A stretch of DNA of 20,098 nt from Planctomycetaceae bacterium (GTDB lineage Bacteria; Planctomycetota; Planctomycetia; Pirellulales; Pirellulaceae): the NCBI GenBank assembly GCA_018658605.1, contig JABHUV010000178.1, forward strand, positions 1-20,098, written 5' to 3'. How positions within the stretch are numbered: the first letter of the stretch is position 1; every line of letters begins with the position of its first letter. Made by a program: the position numbers and the translations under genes. Positions 15,713 to 20,098 of this stretch are shown here, one piece after another. The notes below the pieces were generated by a model that was not told where the DNA came from, ran no database searches, and was given only the letters and a program-made list of their open reading frames with translations.

Positions 15713-16358
15713 ATTGTGAAGATGTTTTCAGTCCAGTAGCGATCCGTTGCTCATATAAATCATAGCAAGCAAACAACAATTCTCGCACGTTATTGCCAAA
15801 ACGTTGGTACAACTCACGAACATCACTTGCGGAAACGATTTCATCCACCTGTTGAGCTTGCTGCAAACTATACACTAGTTTAAGCACGAGCGTCTCGGTT
15901 GCTGCAAGATGGACTAAACAAGGTAAGTGTTGGGTTTGGTGGCAAGTCACAACGAGAGCGTGAGCGTGTTTTTCCGCGTAACGAATGATCCGCCGTCGCG
16001 TCCACCAACTAAGTTGTTCAAAACCGTCAATGAACAATAGATCTGATTCTCGCAAAAGCCGTTTGACAGCAGGAAATTTCAGAAGCGGACCGTCACAGGA
16101 AAATTCCCCACATGCGTAAGCTAAGTGGTTTGAGATTAATTGTTGATCAAGGTGAGATTGCAGTGCTCGGAGCAAGCTCGATTTCCCAACCCCGTGACCA
16201 CCAAGAATCTCACACCGCGGATTTTCTTTGAAAATTTGAGCGGCTAATGCACTGATTGAGGTAAAGCCATTTGGCAGAAAAGTCATCTGGCCCGGCTTCG
16301 TCCACCGCGTTTCAAATGGATTTGCCATGGCTTTAACGCTGACTTGATTTACTTCCAC
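15711..16358 (-). CDS. P-loop NTPase of unknown role
   Basis: The 215-residue protein has Walker A GGHGVGKSS at 53-61 and Walker B LLFIDGFEQ with Asp111, followed by WTRRRII and the strand ALVVTCHQ. This is the layout of a small AAA-like/STAND-type ATPase, but I cannot place it in a named family. There is no transmembrane segment or signal peptide. The GTG at 16358 lies 3 bases after the stop of the gene before it; an ATG at 16328 is an alternative, and neither has a good ribosome site. It is the last gene of a tightly packed three-gene unit with two arrestin-like proteins. It may energise or sense nucleotide for that unit (inferred). Confidence 0.8.
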   Translation of the reverse strand: MEVNQVSVKAMANPFETRWTKPGQMTFLPNGFTSISALAAQIFKENPRCEILGGHGVGKSSLLRALQSHLDQQLISNHLAYACGEFSCDGPLLKFPAVKRLLRESDLLFIDGFEQLSWWTRRRIIRYAEKHAHALVVTCHQTQHLPCLVHLAATETLVLKLVYSLQQAQQVDEIVSASDVRELYQRFGNNVRELLFACYDLYEQRIATGLKTSSQ

Positions 16359-16361
16359 TTT

Positions 16362-16775
16362 TCAACTCTGTAGCAAAGGAACGCGTTGTAGTCGAAATCC
16401 TTGATCATGAATATACTCACGCAACGTTTGGCCCTCTCGCTGAACTAATATGCGTACTCGCACACACCACTGAATCTTCAGATTTGTGCCTTCGTAGCTA
16501 AATGGGCTGTTGGGCAACGTTGTCGTAAAGTGCGTCAATGCTCGCAAATCGGGTTGATCGAGATGTCGAGATTTACGTGTATCTCGCTGGTAATAATGAA
16601 TGCCTTGATCCTCATCACCTTTACCACTTGTGTACCACAACACCGCAGCCTCGACCGAATGCATCTCAGCGCTTTCAACGGCATCAATTTGATATTCACA
16701 TTCGAGGATATCGCCTGATCGATATTCGCGGTCGGCGAGGTCCAAACGAATACTAATTAATGGATCAAACTGCAT
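16362..16775 (-). CDS. Small arrestin-like beta-sandwich protein
   Basis: The 137-residue soluble protein has no signal peptide. I chose ATG 16775, because GGAG at 16782-16785 lies 6 bases upstream; the GTG at 16787 and ATG at 16781 lack properly spaced sites. It overlaps the preceding gene by 11 bases. The pattern DPL (4-6), Y-x-x-G (18-21), then FTTTLPNSPFSYEGTNLKIQW (83-103) and WCVRVRI fits an arrestin/Spo0M-like strand order. The same landmarks recur in the C-terminal domain of the upstream membrane protein: DPL, YPGQ, FTVTIPPDAMHSF and LQWRI. The two probably share a duplicated domain that may dimerise or bind a common partner. Function is unknown. Confidence 0.78.
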   Translation of the reverse strand: MQFDPLISIRLDLADREYRSGDILECEYQIDAVESAEMHSVEAAVLWYTSGKGDEDQGIHYYQRDTRKSRHLDQPDLRALTHFTTTLPNSPFSYEGTNLKIQWCVRVRILVQREGQTLREYIHDQGFRLQRVPLLQS

Positions 16776-17820
16776 AAGCATCTCCACTGGAACTGTTCAC
16801 ATCACCTGTATCCTCGGACGGTGGATGTACAACCAATGAAAACCCTCGGCGGATTTCCGCGTAATCTCGATATCGCCCAACGGATACAATCCGCCACTGC
16901 AGACAATTGAAATTTGACTGAAACGAATGCATTGCGTCCGGCGGAATGGTTACGGTAAATGTTTCCGCGAGCCGCGACTTGGAAGTAATTTCAAATCGTC
17001 GCTGCACAAATAGCTGCTCCCGCAATATTTCAAGCGTTTCAGTCCGCACATCCGTTCCTTGGTGATAACTGGTAACCTCTTCACAAACCAAAAACAAACG
17101 CAAAGAGCGCACATACAACGCACCACCTTGGGAAATGGCCACGTCGATAGTTTGCCCAGGGTAAATCGGTTGATGAGACACTTCAACTTTTAACGGATCA
17201 ATATTAATTTGGTTCTTCAATTCCCGTACCAGTATACGCCCAGACCAAACAGCGAATCCGACCGACGGCAACAGAGACAAGGTTGGCAACCACCAACTCC
17301 AACCACTGTGATTCGTCGTGCGGTATTGATTAACGCTGTAGCCCACTAAAAACAACGAGACAATTGTCCAAGTTGCAAAAAACGCAATAACCGATATGAT
17401 TTCTATCGGTTTTCCAGTTGTAACCGGTAACCGCCACGGCTGCGCACTGCCAGGACTCATTAGCAATGTATCGACTATCGGTACATTAGGCAGTCGCCGA
17501 GCCTCCTTGCTTTTTGCCGTAAGATCAAAACGATGTGCGCTTTGTGTTAATGAAAACCGCAGGCCATCACCCACTCGACTACCAAGTAGCCCCGTGACAA
17601 GCCCCTGAATTCCAAACACAATAAATGAAAGAATCACAATACCCAATAGCCAACTGGCAACACCATCAGGCAAATTCAATAAGAAAAACACACCTGAAAT
17701 TAAACCCAACAACAATAGCGTCAGACTAAATGCGACATTACCGATGACTCCGAATTTCGAAGACACGCTGTGGCGACTACCCCGCTTTTTTCCAAGAATT
17801 CTGATAAGTTGTCGCGACAA
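16765..17820 (-). CDS. Four-TM membrane protein with C-terminal arrestin-like domain
   Basis: The 351-residue protein has a basic N-terminus and hydrophobic segments at about 25-50, 55-80, 140-162 and 174-197. A C-terminal all-beta region (about 208-333) follows, with DPLKVEV, IYPGQTIDV, FTVTIPPDAMHSF and LQWRIV, resembling arrestin-like sandwiches. The last 15 residues are Ser/Asp-rich. With N-terminus, 80-140 loop and C-terminus on the same side, both soluble regions would probably be cytoplasmic. No ATG is available near the start: the frame opens with TTG at 17820, without a clear ribosome site, and a GTG at codon 19 is the next choice. It is the first gene of the three-gene unit and overlaps the next by 11 bases. 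Function is unknown. Confidence 0.8.
   Translation of the reverse strand: MSRQLIRILGKKRGSRHSVSSKFGVIGNVAFSLTLLLLGLISGVFFLLNLPDGVASWLLGIVILSFIVFGIQGLVTGLLGSRVGDGLRFSLTQSAHRFDLTAKSKEARRLPNVPIVDTLLMSPGSAQPWRLPVTTGKPIEIISVIAFFATWTIVSLFLVGYSVNQYRTTNHSGWSWWLPTLSLLPSVGFAVWSGRILVRELKNQINIDPLKVEVSHQPIYPGQTIDVAISQGGALYVRSLRLFLVCEEVTSYHQGTDVRTETLEILREQLFVQRRFEITSKSRLAETFTVTIPPDAMHSFQSNFNCLQWRIVSVGRYRDYAEIRRGFSLVVHPPSEDTGDVNSSSGDAYAV
16782..16785 (-). promoter_or_regulatory. Shine-Dalgarno deciding the start at 16775
   Basis: GGAG on the minus strand lies 6 bases before ATG 16775 and inside the upstream coding region. It implies translational coupling with the membrane protein gene. Confidence 0.6.
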
Positions 17821-17883
17821 AATTAAATTCGATTCAACAGAAGAAAGTATTGTGGTGATTAAAAATTAATGCGTGAATATACC

Positions 17884-17945
17884 AAAAACCTCTCGGAACT
17901 TCAAATTATGATAATTGGTAGTTGAGTGTTATACCCACCGAGGGG
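17884..17945 (-). terminator. Possible terminator after the PQQ-propeller gene
   Basis: On the minus strand CCCCTCGG (17945-17938) pairs with CCGAGAGG (17896-17889), including one G-U pair, followed by TTTTT at 17888-17884. The loop is long (41 bases) but holds an A+T palindrome that could fold inward. It lies just after the stop of the PQQ-propeller gene. Confidence 0.45.
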
Positions 17946-17956
17946 CCTCCACAAAA

Positions 17957-19216
17957 CTAAGGCAATTTTAAAGCCGTGAGTTTACCTTGTTTGCCTTGGT
18001 TATTACGAAAGTAAAAATAGCCATCGGATAAAGCTGGGAAACAGCGAGTTGTGGAAGCACTAACCTTCGCTCGTGCGACTTCCTCGTACTGTGACGAATT
18101 TGCTTTTACTAAAACTAATTCTCCATCTGTGTTGAGTGCGAGAAACTTGTCTTTTACTAAAATCGTATGAGCAACTCCAAAACCAGCCTTCTCCCACTGC
18201 ACTTTACCACTGGCCATGTCAATGCAACGTAGTGCTGCCACCCCAATATCTTCGCGACCATGGATGCCAAACAAATGGCCGTCATGTGGCAACGGCGTTG
18301 CATATTGGCTCGACAAGATATCATCACCTGACCATTGAACCTCCAGATTTTTTCCGTCCTGGCCAAGTTCCAACATGCGAGCGCCTATGCGGTAACTAGC
18401 GGTCAGAAACACTTGGTTACCGATCGCCACTGGGGTAGCGCCGTTAACAGTAGGCCCTTGTTTACCGAATGGAGTGCTGAATAATAATTTCCCAGTCATT
18501 GGGTTCAACGCAATGGCCTGCATCCGAGTGATAAACAAAGCGTAGTTTGTCCCACCAATGGAAAGGATGGTTGGAGAAGAGTAACTTGCTTTCTCAGTTG
18601 TGGCTTCCCATACTGTCTTTCCGGATTGTATATCGAGTGCGACGATTCCCACCTTGATGCCACCAACGTTCACCAGAACATGATCCTCCATCACCAATAG
18701 TCCACTACCCGCACCAAAATATCCATCTGGTGCTTGGTAATCTTGTCCGAGAGTGCGGCTCCATTTCGGTTTACCCGTTGCCAAGTCTAAGCAGTGCAAG
18801 TCCGATGCAGCGCCAAACACAAACACGAGGTTGCCTACAACAACCGGAGTAGCGCGAGGACCTGAATCGGGGTTAAAACCACCGCGATAATAAGCTTTGA
18901 AATTCTGGCTCCAAATGATTTTACCTGATTTAGCATCCAATGCCTCAACACGCTCGCTATCATCTATGCGATGAAAGACAATCACTTTTGCTCCCACAAC
19001 AATCGGGCCTGCAAACCCACTACCCAAAGTGTGACTCCAAGCAGTCACCGGACCACTTTCCGGCCAAGCCTGTAAAGGTTTCTCTTGTTGCGAGATGCCG
19101 TTACGACTTGGACCTAGACCCTGTGGCCAATCTCCACCCCAAAGAAAGGAACAAGAAGTGCAAACAAATAAAAATGTTGTTAGGTAAATACACGGAAATT
19201 TGATATGTCGTTTCAT
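17957..19216 (-). CDS. Exported PQQ-like beta-propeller repeat protein
   Basis: The 419-residue protein has a Sec signal peptide (KRHIK, hydrophobic 9-26). It is likely cut before DWPQGLGPSRNG, a segment very close to the DWPQ-x-x-GPxRxG start common in planctomycete outer-layer propeller proteins. At least five blade motifs of the form ALDxxSGKxxW are visible: ALDAKSGKIIWS, CLDLATGKPKWS, ALDIQSGKTVWE, ALNPMTGKLLFS and CIDMASGKVQWE. This predicts an 8-blade-type WD/PQQ propeller (BamB-like fold). Genuine PQQ-enzyme catalytic residues are not evident, so it is probably a binding or scaffold protein rather than an alcohol dehydrogenase. The start ATG lacks a strong Shine-Dalgarno. Confidence 0.9.
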   Translation of the reverse strand: MKRHIKFPCIYLTTFLFVCTSCSFLWGGDWPQGLGPSRNGISQQEKPLQAWPESGPVTAWSHTLGSGFAGPIVVGAKVIVFHRIDDSERVEALDAKSGKIIWSQNFKAYYRGGFNPDSGPRATPVVVGNLVFVFGAASDLHCLDLATGKPKWSRTLGQDYQAPDGYFGAGSGLLVMEDHVLVNVGGIKVGIVALDIQSGKTVWEATTEKASYSSPTILSIGGTNYALFITRMQAIALNPMTGKLLFSTPFGKQGPTVNGATPVAIGNQVFLTASYRIGARMLELGQDGKNLEVQWSGDDILSSQYATPLPHDGHLFGIHGREDIGVAALRCIDMASGKVQWEKAGFGVAHTILVKDKFLALNTDGELVLVKANSSQYEEVARAKVSASTTRCFPALSDGYFYFRNNQGKQGKLTALKLP

Positions 19217-19293
19217 TATTTTTTGTCCGGCAAAATGATCTCTGTCTCACCTATTATTTTACTGCACTTCGCGAAACAATGAAAAGCGCAAAT

Positions 19294-19331
19294 AAAAAGG
19301 ACTCCGATGACTGATTAACCATCGGAACCCT
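19294..19331 (-). terminator. Rho-independent terminator of the alpha-CTD gene
   Basis: On the minus strand GGGTTCCGATG-type sequence (19331-19320) pairs with CATCGGAGTCC (19309-19299) in an 11-12-bp stem with two wobbles. The 10-base loop is followed by a run of five T. It lies 40 bp after the alpha-CTD protein stop and isolates that gene from the propeller gene. Confidence 0.75.
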
Positions 19332-19370
19332 AGGATTGAATATTTTTCGGCTAAATAAGGACCTGCTTAC

Positions 19371-19637
19371 CTATACAGCGACAGCTGAATTGGTACGGCA
19401 GAAACCGATTGCCTCAAGTGCATCGTATACCTCCTCTAAAGTCTTACCACCAAAATTTGAAATACTTAACAGATCTGCTGGTGTTGCATGCAGCAGGTCT
19501 TTTACCGAGAAGATCCCTTTTTCTTCTAAGCAATTGGTCGTACGAACTGTAAGACCAATTTCTGCTGTACTAAGTTCCAAACGTTGTTGTAAGCTACGAC
19601 GCTGCTCTTCCACAGCACTTAACGGAATGCGTGTCAT
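19371..19637 (-). CDS. Stand-alone RNA polymerase alpha C-terminal-domain protein
   Basis: The 88-residue protein has residues 26-79 matching the RpoA C-terminal domain: IGLTVRTTNCLEEKGIFSVK, then LLSISNFGGKTLEEVYDALEAIGF. DNA-contacting residues of the E. coli domain have counterparts: Arg265 as Arg32, Asn268 as Asn35, Gly296 as Gly63, Lys298 as Lys65, and Ser299 as Thr66. The first 25 residues are a charged helix (LSAVEEQRRSLQQRLEL) in place of the alpha N-terminal assembly domain, so it cannot build RNA polymerase. It could bind UP-element-like DNA or compete with RpoA. GGGAGG lies 6 bases before the ATG. It is transcribed alone. The domain call is strong; the role is inferred. Confidence 0.9.
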   Translation of the reverse strand: MTRIPLSAVEEQRRSLQQRLELSTAEIGLTVRTTNCLEEKGIFSVKDLLHATPADLLSISNFGGKTLEEVYDALEAIGFCRTNSAVAV

Positions 19638-19643
19638 GGACTC

Positions 19644-19649
19644 CCTCCC
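19644..19649 (-). promoter_or_regulatory. Strong Shine-Dalgarno of the alpha-CTD gene
   Basis: GGGAGG on the minus strand lies 6 bases before ATG 19637. It is among the best ribosome sites in the window and suggests high translation of the small protein. Confidence 0.75.
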
Positions 19650-19772
19650 AAAAAAAGTGAATTAATAATTGACCATCCTTGGTCAGCCCACGCTTTTACA
19701 TGGAAGCGCGAAGCACAAATCATACATGACTGGCACTAAAATGACAAAACAATTCTGGTAAAACTTTGACAA

Positions 19773-19784
19773 AGTGCTAGCACT
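19773..19784. promoter_or_regulatory. Palindrome AGTGCTAGCACT, candidate operator
   Basis: This perfect 12-bp inverted repeat lies between TTGACA and TATAAA. CTAGCACTC resembles the left half of the CIRCE element (one mismatch in nine), but the right half at the expected distance is missing. Confidence 0.35.
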
Positions 19785-19903
19785 CTATAAATCAATTTGG
19801 CCAATACGCTGTGAATTTTTTTCACAACCTACGTATTCCCCAAATGAAGTAAGGCATGGCGCCGCTCAGTCACTCCCTACTCACGCAATTCGCCGAGTTC
19901 TTC

Positions 19904-19909
19904 TATAAT
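19904..19909 (+). promoter_or_regulatory. Candidate -10 box for the helicase gene
   Basis: A perfect TATAAT lies 46 bp before ATG 19956. There is no good -35 at 16-18 bp upstream, so the promoter call is tentative. Confidence 0.4.
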
Positions 19910-19955
19910 GATCACTACTAATGAACCAACACTATGAGGATTCTCACACGTCATC

Positions 19956-20098
19956 ATGTCTGAAGACATACTTGCATCGCTCACCGAGGTTCAGCGCCAA
20001 GCAGCGTCTCATATCGACGGTCCGCTATTGATGATCGCCGGTCCCGGTAGCGGAAAAACTCGAGTTGTCACACATCGCATTGCCTACATGACCTCCCA
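19956..20098 (+). CDS. UvrD/PcrA-type superfamily 1 DNA helicase, N-terminus (partial)
   Basis: The 47 complete codons in the window begin MSEDILASL and contain the Q-motif pattern LTEVQRQAA (9-17) and motif I AGPGSGKT (28-35), followed by [10 protein letters not shown]. This order and spacing is diagnostic of UvrD/Rep/PcrA helicases, ATP-driven 3'-5' translocases of repair and replication restart. The frame is open to the window end. ATG 19956 fits the family N-terminus, although AGGA is about 16 bases away and the ribosome site is weak. UvrD, PcrA and Rep cannot be told apart from this fragment. Confidence 0.93.
   Translation, partial: MSEDILASLTEVQRQAASHIDGPLLMIAGPGSGKTRVVTHRIAYMTS

Larger units (their letters stand above)
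19638..19955. promoter_or_regulatory. 318-bp divergent intergenic region with palindromes
   Basis: There is no gene here. TGACCA 19670-19675 pairs with TGGTCA 19680-19685 in the 5' region of the alpha-CTD transcript. TTGACA at 19766-19771 is followed by the perfect 12-bp palindrome AGTGCTAGCACT at 19773-19784 and TATAAA at 19786-19791. The 14-bp spacing is short for a sigma70 promoter. TGTGAA 19810-19815 and TTCACA 19821-19826 form another inverted repeat. Which gene these serve is not clear. Confidence 0.5.

Noticed and set aside
17957..19216. True PQQ-dependent dehydrogenase
   Set aside because: The blade repeats are present, but the protein is only 419 residues and lacks the catalytic features and length (near 550-600 residues) of quinoprotein alcohol dehydrogenases.
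19779..19800. CIRCE heat-shock operator
   Set aside because: Only the left half (CTAGCACTC) is close to the consensus. The GAGTGCTAA half at 9-bp spacing is absent.
19810..19826. CRP/FNR-type site TGTGA...TCACA
   Set aside because: The spacer between the half-sites is 7, not 6, bases and is a T-run. There is no sign of a CRP regulon here.
1..20098. CRISPR array, tRNA, rRNA, insertion sequence or prophage
   Set aside because: Reading both strands showed no regular repeat-spacer pattern, tRNA-like cloverleaf with CCA region, transposase, integrase or long terminal inverted repeats.

Overview
The window reads as a bacterial chromosome segment, most likely from a planctomycete close to Pirellulales. 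The clues are a PQQ-type propeller with a DWPQ-type mature N-terminus, a secreted protein with YRPV-type motifs, a stand-alone RNA polymerase alpha-CTD protein, and single genes or short operons with moderate G+C. The lineage is inferred from remembered family features, not from a search. No rRNA, tRNA, CRISPR array, insertion sequence or phage gene was seen.

Region 1 (1-2460) is a chromosome-partitioning locus. The first codons of parB overlap the end of parA on the minus strand. Three perfect parS sites follow: two exactly 50 bp apart upstream of parA, and a third just after ahcY. The S-adenosylhomocysteinase gene ahcY lies between them, so the origin-proximal centromere cluster is interleaved with a methyl-cycle gene.

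Region 2 (2461-4606) holds a DUF1015 protein and, convergent to it, trpF. Region 3 (4821-7461) is a tight plus-strand cluster: an ExeA-type AAA ATPase, an extended-SDR nucleotide-sugar epimerase and a DPM1-like polyprenyl-phosphate glycosyltransferase. It looks like a cell-surface glycan operon. Region 4 (7612-9606) is acetyl-CoA synthetase.

Region 5 (9643-15713) mixes envelope proteins and repair. It has a lipoprotein, a small secreted eight-cysteine protein, a Tat-exported TIM-barrel protein, a complete PolX with PHP domain, and a secreted Pro/Glu-rich protein. A 604-bp gap with several potential RNA hairpins precedes the last of these. Strong hairpin terminators separate the convergent pairs.

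Region 6 (15711-17820) is a compact three-gene minus-strand operon. It encodes a four-TM protein with a C-terminal arrestin-like beta domain, a small soluble protein that looks like a copy of that domain, and a P-loop NTPase. I recognise no described system here, and it is the best candidate for something new.

Region 7 (17957-20098) carries an exported PQQ-like beta-propeller, the 88-residue alpha-CTD protein with its own ribosome site and terminator, and the start of a UvrD/PcrA-type helicase that runs off the end.
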